From: an uncultured Opitutia bacterium
GTDB taxonomy: Bacteria; Verrucomicrobiota; Verrucomicrobiia; Opitutales; Opitutaceae
Assembly: GCA_903872505.1 (NCBI GenBank)
Contig: CAIQKV010000113.1
Span: forward strand, 1 to 52,269
DNA length: 52,269 nt
Direction: 5' to 3'
Below are positions 35,678-43,337 of this stretch, piece by piece. Every line of letters starts with the position of its first letter. The stretch's first letter is position 1. Below the pieces are notes generated by a model. That model was not told the origin of the DNA, did no database searches, and saw only the letters and a list, made by a program, of their open reading frames with translations. Both the position numbers and the translations under genes were made by a program.

Positions 35678-37135
35678 TCACGGGGAAGGCGGCGGGGCGG
35701 GCGCGGGATTCACGAGCCAGGGTTGCGGGGGAGCGTAGTTCCGGTCCCCGCCCAGCTGCTGCCATTGCCGGTAGAGCAGGATGCCGGCGGCGAAGGAGCC
35801 CAGGGTGAGCACGCCGCAAAAGATGAAGAGATAGCGATAGTCGCGGAGGGTTTCCAGGAGCAGCCCGATCAGCGGCGGGAAGATGATCAGGCTGCTGATG
35901 CCGAAGATGTAGTTGGCGCTGACAAACTGGCCGTAACGGTCCCGCGGCAGCAGCCGGGGTCCCAGCGCGAGGCCGGCCCCGAGCCAGATCGCGATCACGG
36001 CCTGGTTGAGGCTCCACCAGAAGAGGAGGCTGGACGCGCCGTGGATAAACCAGAAGCAGCAGAAATAGCTCACGCTCGTCAGCAGCAGCCCCAGCAGCGA
36101 GACGCGGATCGGGTGAAACCGGTCGACAAAATACCCGACGATGACGAAGACCGGGATCTGGATCACGAAGGTCCAGCCCTTCACCTGCCCGAACTCCTGC
36201 AGCGACAGCCCGAGGGTGGCGGCGTAATCCGGCTGGCCGGCCTGCGTCCCGAAAAACACCACGAAGGACAGCGGCGCGAGGGACGCCCAGTAGAAAAAGG
36301 TGACCAGGTACATCTTCAGATAGAAACGGTGGCCAAAACTGTCGACCAGGTAGCCCTTGAGGGTCCCGAGGCGCCCGCCGGCCGCCTTCGGGGGCGGCGG
36401 CGGATACTCGCCTTCCTTCACCCGCCACACGAGCAGGTAGAAGGCGCCGGCAAAGAGGAGTCCGACGAGGCAGTAGATGTGGAGCAGGTGCGCCTCGGCC
36501 CAGCCAAACACCCAGCGGTTGAAGGCGAGGTTTCCGAGGGCGCCGACGGCGCGGTACAGCCCGGTGAACTTGCCGATGGATTCCTGCGGAATCACGTCGA
36601 CGATCAGGCAGGCGAAGGCCTGCACGATGAAGGCGTTGAACAGCAGGAACACCACCAGGCAGAGGGCGATCCAGGCGATGGTGCAGCCCGCGATCGTGAG
36701 GTGGCTGCCCAGGCCCAGTGCGGCGATCACCCGGTAGACCAGGCCGCCCGCCGGCTTGGCCGCGCCCATCAGCACGAGGCTGAGCACCACCGGCGGGGTG
36801 CACCAAAGCAGGAAGGGCCGGCGCCGCCCGAGCCGGCTGCGAAAGCGGTCGCTGTACGTGCTCACCACCGGAAACCAGAGAAATCCGAGCGCCGAGGACA
36901 GGCTGGTGCCCAGCAGGCCGATCAGGGAATCGCTCGCGCCCGCCCAGCGCAGTTGCAGCGGGACCAGCGCCGGGTTCAGCGAGACCATCAACTGGAAGAA
37001 GAAATCGCCCCCGAGCATCCAGAACATCACCTGGAGCAGCGCGCCCCGCGTGTAAGTCAGCGTTCCCACCCGGTAGAGCCGCGAACCCTCCGGCGCCGCA
37101 GCGGGAGCAGGATCGGGAGCCGCGGCGGAGGTCAT
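35678..37135 (-). CDS. MFS transporter (GPH/glycoside-cation-like)
   Basis: 485 residues with about 12 hydrophobic segments and a soluble Pro-rich loop in the middle (EYPPPPPKAA). TYSDRFRSRLGRRRPFLLW between helices 2 and 3 matches the conserved loop of the glycoside-pentoside-hexuronide group and of its SLC45-like relatives. The C-terminal tail is Pro/Ala rich. It probably imports the sugar-like substrate of this cluster, with the URO-D gene 39 bases upstream. Confidence 0.8.
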   Translation of the reverse strand: MTSAAAPDPAPAAAPEGSRLYRVGTLTYTRGALLQVMFWMLGGDFFFQLMVSLNPALVPLQLRWAGASDSLIGLLGTSLSSALGFLWFPVVSTYSDRFRSRLGRRRPFLLWCTPPVVLSLVLMGAAKPAGGLVYRVIAALGLGSHLTIAGCTIAWIALCLVVFLLFNAFIVQAFACLIVDVIPQESIGKFTGLYRAVGALGNLAFNRWVFGWAEAHLLHIYCLVGLLFAGAFYLLVWRVKEGEYPPPPPKAAGGRLGTLKGYLVDSFGHRFYLKMYLVTFFYWASLAPLSFVVFFGTQAGQPDYAATLGLSLQEFGQVKGWTFVIQIPVFVIVGYFVDRFHPIRVSLLGLLLTSVSYFCCFWFIHGASSLLFWWSLNQAVIAIWLGAGLALGPRLLPRDRYGQFVSANYIFGISSLIIFPPLIGLLLETLRDYRYLFIFCGVLTLGSFAAGILLYRQWQQLGGDRNYAPPQPWLVNPAPAPPPSP

Positions 37136-37174
37136 GAACGGGTGGGGCGGGAGCGGCCTAAATCACACGGCGCG

Positions 37175-38302
37175 TCAGGCCAGCCAGGTCTCCCAGAACT
37201 TCCGGCGACCGCGCTCGCTGACCAGCTTGGCCAGGTCCGCGCGGGTTGCGCCCGAGAGCAGCAGGCGCTTGGCCTCCTTGCCCGCCCGGATGAACGCCTC
37301 CACCTTCGGCACGTGGGCCGCCTCGCACATGGTGCCTTCCAGGATCGTGAACACCTTGCTGGCGCCGTCCGCCGCCGCCTGGAACACAAAATCCTCCACG
37401 TCGCGAACGGTCATGTTGCGGTAGTGAAAACTGACGAGGCGCCAGCCGAACGGCACGCGGCACTCGCGCGCGATGATCTGCGGGTTGAGCTGGCGGGAGA
37501 CCGAGGGGTCGTAATACCAGAGCCCGGCGGTTTCCAGGAAAGGCACCTGGGCCGGACGCAGGTCCTCGACATGGGCCGTACGCTTGCCGGTGGTCATCCC
37601 CGCAAAATATTGATCCCAGTAGGGCAGGACCAGCGTCTCCCACAACCGGGGCGGAATCATGGACGCGATATCGTCGCAGATCATGGTGCCGTCCGGCTTG
37701 AGCACCGGCCGGCCGCTGATGGTGCAGTGCCACCGGTAGAAATCCAGGACGCTCGTGGTGATCAGCCCGAGGAATTCCCGGGTCTTCTCCGGCTCGTCCA
37801 GGACATCCAGGAAAAACGCGTCGCCCCGTAATTCATAGGCGGTCGTCACCGGTCCTTCCCAGCTGTAGGAGTACCACACTTCCTCGTCCGGGAAGGCCTT
37901 CTTCACTTTCGCGAGGAAATCGAGGTAAAATTGCGCCCGGGGCGCCCGGCCAAAATCCACCGGCTGTTTCAGCGCCGCGATGGCCCGGTCGAGCGAGTCC
38001 TGAAACACATGCTCGACCGCCACCTCGCCGCCCTCCGGAAAATAGAGTTCGGCGCCCAGGCTGTGGGGGTGGCCGTAGCTGATGGGCGGCGTGGTCGGCC
38101 GCGCCACGCCCACGTCCGGCCCGAACAGTTCGCCGACCAGCTGCCGGCCCGCGCGGTAAACCTCGATGCAGGCGTCCGGCTCCAGGAAAAAATCCCGGAT
38201 CGGCACTTCCGCCATCTTCATGTAAGCTAGGTAGGAACCGGTGACGCTCCACTCAAACGGCGTCTCCTGCCGGAGGGTTTTGTAGTCGGGCAGGAGATGC
38301 AT
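37175..38302 (-). CDS. URO-D superfamily protein, paralogue 2
   Basis: 375 residues. PISYGHPHSLGAELYFPEGGE and YSYSWEGPVTTAYELRG are barrel motifs of this superfamily, followed by GTMICDDIASMIPPRLWETLVLPYWDQYF. At the metal-site loop it has AHVEDLRP: a His is present but the Cys of the HxC motif is not. It starts 13 bases after the Gfo/Idh gene, which suggests translational coupling. Substrate unknown; not a heme enzyme by context. Confidence 0.8.
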   Translation of the reverse strand: MHLLPDYKTLRQETPFEWSVTGSYLAYMKMAEVPIRDFFLEPDACIEVYRAGRQLVGELFGPDVGVARPTTPPISYGHPHSLGAELYFPEGGEVAVEHVFQDSLDRAIAALKQPVDFGRAPRAQFYLDFLAKVKKAFPDEEVWYSYSWEGPVTTAYELRGDAFFLDVLDEPEKTREFLGLITTSVLDFYRWHCTISGRPVLKPDGTMICDDIASMIPPRLWETLVLPYWDQYFAGMTTGKRTAHVEDLRPAQVPFLETAGLWYYDPSVSRQLNPQIIARECRVPFGWRLVSFHYRNMTVRDVEDFVFQAAADGASKVFTILEGTMCEAAHVPKVEAFIRAGKEAKRLLLSGATRADLAKLVSERGRRKFWETWLA

Positions 38303-38315
38303 GGCGGGGCCGGGG

Positions 38316-39203
38316 TCAGACGGTTTCCTCTTTTCCGGAATCCAAGGAGCGCTGGGCGGCCTCCAGGAGGGCCATCACCTCCAGCGTCTCCTCCAGCTCG
38401 ATCGGCGCCTTCCCGGTTTGGAAGAATCGGGCGATCGCCTTCAGCAGGTAGGTGTAGCACCGGGCGGTGGAGGCGACAAAGGGGCGGGCCTGCTCCTTGT
38501 TGTGGAGGCACCCGCCGTAGATCGACGTGCCGGTCAGCAATTCGGCGACCGCGCGGCGGTTGTCCGGATACTGCACGATCGCGGTGAACCCCGCGGCATC
38601 CTTCCGCACAAACACGCTCTGGGCGCCCCGGCCCATCGCCCGCTGCAGCATCTCGAACGTGTGCACGCAGTACCAGACGATGCTCGAGCCGGCCGGGGGC
38701 TTGCCGTACAGGCCGTAAAAATGCCCGAAGGTGGGCGTGGGCAGCTTCCGACAGGCGGCCGTGAACTCCGGCACGAACCGGAGCGACGACGAGGAAAACA
38801 CCTTCAGCTGGCGGGCCTTGGCCAGGTCGTAGATCTTCTTCGCATTGGCGAGGTCGTCCGCAAAGGGCTTGTCGAGGAAGATCATCTTCCCGAGGCCCGC
38901 GCATTTCGTGAAGTACTCCAGGTGGTAGGCCGGGTCGTTGATCTCGAGCATCAGCGCGTCGCAGCCGGCCACCGCCTCCTCAAAATTGGTCGTCACCCGG
39001 ATGCCCCAGCCCTCCAGCGTCTTTTGCCGCTGGTTCAGGCCCTCCTCGCTGTGGAACGGCGTGGAGAAACGCAGGCAGGACACGGGCTGCAAGCCGCGGA
39101 CCTTTTGATCCACAGGGCAATCCGGGGCCACCATGCGCCGCGCGAATTCAATGGTGTGACTCGTATCCAATCCGATGAACGCGATCTTGATGTCTTTTTT
39201 CAT
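38316..39203 (-). CDS. Gfo/Idh/MocA-family oxidoreductase
   Basis: 295 residues, shorter than the usual 330-390. The N-terminal Rossmann segment reads IKIAFIGLDTSHTIEF, with GLDTSH in place of the common GxGxxG. The EKP motif appears as FLDKPFADD, retaining Lys and Pro. FSSSSLRFVPEF is the following strand. These enzymes oxidise or reduce sugars and inositols with NAD(P). It is first in the minus-strand operon; a strong hairpin lies upstream, in the region shared with the divergent URO-D gene. Confidence 0.82.
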   Translation of the reverse strand: MKKDIKIAFIGLDTSHTIEFARRMVAPDCPVDQKVRGLQPVSCLRFSTPFHSEEGLNQRQKTLEGWGIRVTTNFEEAVAGCDALMLEINDPAYHLEYFTKCAGLGKMIFLDKPFADDLANAKKIYDLAKARQLKVFSSSSLRFVPEFTAACRKLPTPTFGHFYGLYGKPPAGSSIVWYCVHTFEMLQRAMGRGAQSVFVRKDAAGFTAIVQYPDNRRAVAELLTGTSIYGGCLHNKEQARPFVASTARCYTYLLKAIARFFQTGKAPIELEETLEVMALLEAAQRSLDSGKEETV

Positions 39204-39368
39204 GGAAGGTCTTTATGGCAAAATGGCCCGGGCGGTCGGGTGGGCCTGGGAGTGATCGTTGCGGTGCCGGTGCATCAAATCAGCTGGGGTTGCCATTCGC
39301 TTGGAAACTGGGGATCGCCGCGAGGTTGGCACCGGCCAGGCCGCTTGGCGATCTAGGATATTGCCGGA

Positions 39369-39402
39369 GCTTCGGTCCGGCGTTGCACCGCCGGTCCGAA
39401 GC
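39369..39402. promoter_or_regulatory. Long inverted repeat in the divergent promoter region
   Basis: Arms of 14 bases (39369-39382 and 39389-39402) match with one T:T mismatch and enclose a 6-base loop. The arm reads GCTTCGGTCCGGCG. It lies between the Gfo/Idh operon (start 39203) and the URO-D gene (start 39449), 47 bases from the latter. It could be an operator for both directions, or a hairpin in the 5' leader of the URO-D mRNA. No T run follows, so a terminator is less likely. Confidence 0.5.
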
Positions 39403-39448
39403 GGTTTCCCTGTCCGCGGCACAGGCCCCAGCTCGAATCACTGACACC

Positions 39449-40573
39449 ATGATGACCCGGCGCGAACGATTAATGGCCACGCTGCACGGCCGGCCCGTCG
39501 ACCGGCCGGCGGTCAGTTTCTACGAGATCGGCGGCTTCGACATCGATCCGCTCGATCCGGATCCGTACAACATCTACAACGCTCCCACGTGGCAGCCGTT
39601 GCTGCAGCTGGCGGACGAGCAGACCGACCTGATCTGGCTGCGCAGCCCGCGGCTGCAGGTCGCCGCCAGCCCCTTCTTCACGACCGAGACCCGCGAGGAG
39701 GGCGGGTCGCGGCTGGTCCGCACGACGGTCCGGGTGAAAGGCCGCACGCTCACCTCGCTCACGCGCCGCGACCGGGAGGTGAACACCATCTGGATCCTCG
39801 AGCACCTGCTGAAGGACCTCGATGACCTGAAGGCCTACCTGGAAATCCCGGACGCGGAGTTGGCCGAGGAGGTGGACGTGGCGAACCTCCACGCGGCGGA
39901 TGCGCAGCTGGGCGACCGGGGCATCGTGATGGTCGATACGCCCGATCCGATCTGCCTCGCGGCGGCCCTGTTCTCGATGGAGGACTACGTCGTCGTGGCC
40001 TTCACGGAGCCCGTCTGGTTTCACCGGCTGCTGGAGAAAACCGCCCGGGTGCTCCACCATCGCACGGAAGTCGTGGCTCGGGAGTTTCCCGGCCATCTCT
40101 GGCGCATCTACGGGCCGGAATACGCCTCCGAGCCGTTCATGCCCCTCCGGCTGTTCGAGGAATATGTGACCCGCTACACCGGGCCGATGGTCGAGATGGT
40201 CCAGCGCCACGGCGGGTTCGTGCGGCTCCACTGCCACGGCCGGATCCGCAACCTGCTGCCGTCCTTCGTCCGCATGGGCGTCACCGGCACCGACCCCATC
40301 GAGCCGCCGCCGCACGGCAACATCACGCTCGCCGAGGTGCGCCGCGACTACGGCCGGGACCTGGTGTTGTTCGGCAATCTCGAGGTCACGGACATCGAGA
40401 ACCTGCGTCCCGACCTGTTCGAGCGGGTCGTGGCGCAGACGCTGCGGGAGGGCACGGCGGGCAAGGGCCGGGGTTTCGTCCTGCTGCCCACCGCGGCGCC
40501 CTACGGCCGCACCATCACGCCCACCACGCTGGCCAATTACGAGACGATGGTGCGGATGGTGAACCAAGGCTGA
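39449..40573 (+). CDS. URO-D superfamily protein, paralogue 3
   Basis: 374 residues starting MMTRRERLMATLHGRPVDRPAV, the common start of URO-D methyltransferase-like proteins. VDTPDPICLAAALFSMEDYVVV and KTARVLHHRTEVV follow. At the metal loop it reads LHCHGRIRNLLP: His is in place but the HxC cysteine is shifted by one. The end YGRTITPTTLANYETMVRM is repeated as a fragment at 44450. The gene is divergent from the Gfo/Idh operon and directly followed by a palindromic repeat. Confidence 0.8.
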   Translation: MMTRRERLMATLHGRPVDRPAVSFYEIGGFDIDPLDPDPYNIYNAPTWQPLLQLADEQTDLIWLRSPRLQVAASPFFTTETREEGGSRLVRTTVRVKGRTLTSLTRRDREVNTIWILEHLLKDLDDLKAYLEIPDAELAEEVDVANLHAADAQLGDRGIVMVDTPDPICLAAALFSMEDYVVVAFTEPVWFHRLLEKTARVLHHRTEVVAREFPGHLWRIYGPEYASEPFMPLRLFEEYVTRYTGPMVEMVQRHGGFVRLHCHGRIRNLLPSFVRMGVTGTDPIEPPPHGNITLAEVRRDYGRDLVLFGNLEVTDIENLRPDLFERVVAQTLREGTAGKGRGFVLLPTAAPYGRTITPTTLANYETMVRMVNQG

Positions 40574-40574
40574 G

Positions 40575-40670
40575 TTCTCACGCGGAGGCGCGGAGAGCGC
40601 AGAGGGAAATCGGCTGACGGGTCTGCGGGTTGCTCCGCGCGCTCAGCGTCCCTGCGTGAGCCTTCAGCCG
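40575..40670. repeat. Palindromic repeat copy R1
   Basis: A 96-base imperfect palindrome beginning TTCTCACGCGGAGGCGC and ending GCGTGAGCCTTCAG. The outer arms (CTCACGC/GCGTGAG) pair, and the inner arms pair with bulges. It begins 2 bases after the URO-D stop. It is the first of nine copies between 40.5 and 45.6 kb and lacks the GAGTCAGGGCATGACC tail seen in most others. Confidence 0.88.
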
Positions 40671-40702
40671 GATTTTCGGTTGCTGCTCCGGCCGGCGGCA
40701 CT

Positions 40703-41074
40703 TCACCACGTCTGCGTGGTTGCCTCGATCGTCACGGCCATCGTGGCGCGCAGCCAACTGAACTTCGCCTTCAGGAAGTCAAAATCCGGGCCGGACGTCA
40801 GAAACTTCGCCTTGCCCTTGATCAGGAAACCGGCGCCCACGCCGTGCAAGCCCTCCACCTTGCTGCTCCCCAGGGTGATCAGCACATTCGGGTTCGCGGC
40901 GATGTTGGCCTCGGTCTTGCGCATGTAGCCCGCGGGGATCAGCAGCCGGTCGTCCGGCGCGACATGGACGTAGCTGTTCCACGTGTTCACCAGGTGCGGT
41001 CCGTCCGGACCCTGGGTGGCGATGGCAACAATGCCGTCGGTCTTGATGATTTTCTGGAGCGTTACCGGGATCAT
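40703..41074 (-). CDS. Pyridoxamine 5'-phosphate oxidase-like FMN-binding protein
   Basis: 123 residues. GIVAIATQGPDGPHLVNTW and LLIPAGYMRKTEANIAANPNVLITLG fit the split-barrel flavin-binding fold of the PNPOx family. It is a single domain, probably a dimer binding FMN or F420; the specific activity is unknown. The ATG at 41074 fits the family start, although the frame is open further upstream. It lies between repeats R1 and R2. Confidence 0.82.
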   Translation of the reverse strand: MIPVTLQKIIKTDGIVAIATQGPDGPHLVNTWNSYVHVAPDDRLLIPAGYMRKTEANIAANPNVLITLGSSKVEGLHGVGAGFLIKGKAKFLTSGPDFDFLKAKFSWLRATMAVTIEATTQTW

Positions 41075-41231
41075 CTTGTGTCCGTTCTCTGTTGGGTGGG
41101 CTGGTCGTGGGCCGGTGGCAGGGGGCAACTATTGCCGGTCACCATGTCGCGGAAATTCCCGCGGTCGATTCCGGATATCGCAGGAAGCGGCGTCAGAAGG
41201 TGTCATGTTGCACCTCATTACCTTCGATGGG

Positions 41232-41329
41232 CGCCGGTGCGGAGAACGCAGAGGAAAACTGACTGGTCTGCGGGTTGCTCCGCGAGCTCAGCGTCTCTGC
41301 GTGAGACTTCAGCCATGAGTCAGGGTCTG
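41232..41329. repeat. Palindromic repeat copy R2 (left arm eroded)
   Basis: The right arm is intact (GCTCCGCGAGCTCAGCGTCT to GCGTGAGACTTCAG) and is followed by the tail CATGAGTCAGGGTCTG. The left arm has lost its outer CTCACGC and starts at GCGCCGGTGCGGAGAACGC. The tail leads into the 3' end of the Sel1-repeat gene. Confidence 0.75.
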
Positions 41330-41345
41330 CGACCGGACTGGCGCC

Positions 41346-41891
41346 TCACTTCTTGGGCAGCTTTCGGAACAGCGCGCGGGCGAGCTTGGTGCCCTCCGCC
41401 AGCTGCGCGGGGGTCAAATCCTTCTCGAGGGCGGCCACAAACACGCGGGCTTTTTCGTTCCCATTCGCATCGGCCACGCTCAGCCAAGCATAGCCCAGGG
41501 GCACGTCCCGCGCGACGCCGTCGCCGGTGACGTAGCACACGCCGAGCGCGATCTGGGCGCCGTCGTCACCTTGCTCAGCCGCCTTGCGAAACCATTTCAC
41601 CGCCTCGCGGGTGTCCTTCGTCACGCCCTTGCCGTCGGCATACATGCCCGCGAGGAGGAACTGGGCGGAGGCGTAGCCCTGGTCGGAGGCCATGCGCAGC
41701 CATTTCAAGCCTTCCGCATAGCTTTGCGGCACGCCGTCGCCGACGACATACAGCGCGCCGAGCTTGGTCTGGGCCTCGATGTCACCCGCCTCGGCATCAT
41801 GGCGCAGATCGGTGATTTCCGGCGGCTCGGCGAAGGCGAAGTTCGCCAGCAAGGCGAACCCGAGCAACCAGCGGCGGGCGAGGCGTGTCAT
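41346..41891 (-). CDS. Secreted Sel1-repeat protein
   Basis: 181 residues with a signal peptide (MTRLARRWLLGFALLANFAFA). Three Sel1-like repeats of 36 residues follow: units start GDIEAQTKLGALYV, GYASAQFLLAGMYADGKGV and GDDGAQIALGVCYVTGDGV, with the conserved LG-Y-GxGV pattern. Such repeats serve in protein contacts. The 5' end and upstream sequence (41869-41964) are copied at 45241-45339 (see the stub there). The gene is bracketed by R2 at its 3' end and R3 upstream. Confidence 0.87.
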   Translation of the reverse strand: MTRLARRWLLGFALLANFAFAEPPEITDLRHDAEAGDIEAQTKLGALYVVGDGVPQSYAEGLKWLRMASDQGYASAQFLLAGMYADGKGVTKDTREAVKWFRKAAEQGDDGAQIALGVCYVTGDGVARDVPLGYAWLSVADANGNEKARVFVAALEKDLTPAQLAEGTKLARALFRKLPKK

Positions 41892-41964
41892 GCGGGCGTA
41901 ATGGGGAAAACCGACAGGGAGCGCCAGTCGGAAAGCGGCCGGGCCGGGGTAACGAACGCAACGA

Positions 41965-42209
41965 GTTTTCACGCAAAGGCGCAAAGAACGCAGAGAGAAA
42001 TCGGCTGACTTGTCTTTGGGTTGCTCCGCGCGCTCTGCGTCTCTGCGTGAGCCTTTCGACAGGAGGCTGTATTTCAGCTTCCCGAAAAGATGAATTCTCA
42101 CGCAGAGGCGCGGAGGACGCAGAGGGAAACCGGCTGAATGGTCTGCGGATTGCTCCGCGTGCTCAGCGTCTCCGCGTGAACCTTCAGTCACGAGTCAAGG
42201 CATGGCCCC
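41965..42209. repeat. Palindromic repeats R3 and R4 in tandem
   Basis: R3 is 41965-42060 (GTTTTCACGCAAAGGCGC to GCGTGAGCCTTTCGAC). A 34-base linker with GGAGGCTGTATTTCAG and CCCGAAAAGATGAA separates it from R4 at 42095-42190. The tail after R4 (CACGAGTCAAGGCATGGCCC) overlaps the end of the aspartyl-protease gene. The same R-linker-R arrangement recurs at 44521 and 45340. Confidence 0.9.
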
Positions 42210-43114
42210 TTTGTTTGGTCCTGCCCAAGCGGGCACGGCTTGCGCAACTCAATGCGGCGGTTCGCCGAATCGATGGTCAGCACGAAATCCTTCAGCACTT
42301 GGTAGCCGACATTGTTGAAGGAGCCTTCGTGAATCTTGATCATGGGGTGCTCCAGGCGAAACGACCCGAACGTCACCGCGCCCTTGTAGCGCCCCTTGGA
42401 GGCTGCCAGTTCCCGGTCGACCAGCCGGATCGGCTCGTCCCGCACCGGCGGCTCGCTCCACTCGAAACCGCCCACCGTGCTTTGTGCCAGAGTGAGACCG
42501 CCCTGGGAGCCCGTGTCCACGTCCACCCACACCTCGTCCTTGCCGAAATGCATCAGCACGCCCGGCAGACGGTGGCCGGCCGGCCAGGCGAACACGGTCT
42601 GTCCGTCCGCCGCCGGCAGTTCGCCGCGCCGGTAGCGCATCACCGCCGCCGGGTAATCGTACGTGATCAGGATGCCGGTGAACAGGTGGGCGCTGATCAC
42701 GCCCTTCAGCCCGGGCACGCGCTGCTGCAGGCTGGTCAGGTCCATTTCCAGCAGGCTGAACTTCTCTGCCGCCAGGGTACCGATCTCCAGCCGATCGACC
42801 TGCAGGATGCGGCCCGACCGGGGAGTCGTGCTGCCCGGTGAGCCGACCGGCATCTCCCCCGAGACCGGCAGACCCAATTCCTGCCCGAACGGGGCCGCGA
42901 GCAGCGAGACCTGGGCCCCGCTGTCGAGGATGAACTTGTACGGTCCGCGACCGTTGATCTTCGCGGATACCACCAGGCGACCCGCGATGAACTCCATCGG
43001 CACGGTCGCAGGCGCGCTGAGGTTGATCCGCTCCGGCGGCGGGAAGCCGTGCTGGCCGCACCCGGTGGTGGCGAAAGCGAGGAGAAGAGCGAGGCAGGCG
43101 GAGGTAGATCGCAT
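42188..43114 (-). CDS. Aspartyl-protease-fold lipoprotein
   Basis: 308 residues. The signal ends with a lipobox ATTGC (C19). Two D-S/T-G motifs are present: D64 in FILDSGAQVSLL and D200 in VDVDTGSQGGL, so both halves of a pepsin-like or retropepsin-like site lie in one chain. Bacterial members of this clan are periplasmic and few have known substrates. The last seven or so codons and the stop are formed by the tail of repeat R4, so the C-terminus (KGPCLDS) is probably not ancestral. The ATG at 43114 gives the best leader. Confidence 0.82.
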   Translation of the reverse strand: MRSTSACLALLLAFATTGCGQHGFPPPERINLSAPATVPMEFIAGRLVVSAKINGRGPYKFILDSGAQVSLLAAPFGQELGLPVSGEMPVGSPGSTTPRSGRILQVDRLEIGTLAAEKFSLLEMDLTSLQQRVPGLKGVISAHLFTGILITYDYPAAVMRYRRGELPAADGQTVFAWPAGHRLPGVLMHFGKDEVWVDVDTGSQGGLTLAQSTVGGFEWSEPPVRDEPIRLVDRELAASKGRYKGAVTFGSFRLEHPMIKIHEGSFNNVGYQVLKDFVLTIDSANRRIELRKPCPLGQDQTKGPCLDS

Positions 43115-43204
43115 GGTGGTGCAGCCCAAGAACCCCGCAAACGGCGGAAAGTCGCGTTATTCCACGCTTTGACCAGGCCCTTTCAGCGTCCCGAATAGCC
43201 GAGA

Positions 43205-43317
43205 TCTCACGCGGAGGCGCAAAGGACGCAGAGAGAAATCGGCTGACTTGTCTTTGTGTTGCTCCGCGAACTCAGCGGCACCCCGTGAGCCATCAGTCAT
43301 GAGTCAGGGCATGACCC
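43205..43317. repeat. Palindromic repeat copy R5
   Basis: A single copy (TCTCACGCGGAGGCGCAAAG to CCGTGAGCCATCAGTC) followed by the tail ATGAGTCAGGGCATGACCC. It lies between the start of the aspartyl-protease gene and the 3' end of the URO-D paralogue 4 gene, whose stop is about 20 bases beyond the tail. Confidence 0.88.
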
Positions 43318-43337
43318 TCGGCTGGCCCCGACGAAAA

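Noticed and set aside
34082..37831. 1249-codon open frame on the plus strand opposite the propeller, DegT and MFS genes
   Set aside because: It covers three well-recognised minus-strand genes and has a low-complexity Arg/Gln/Glu composition without a fold; a GC-driven shadow.
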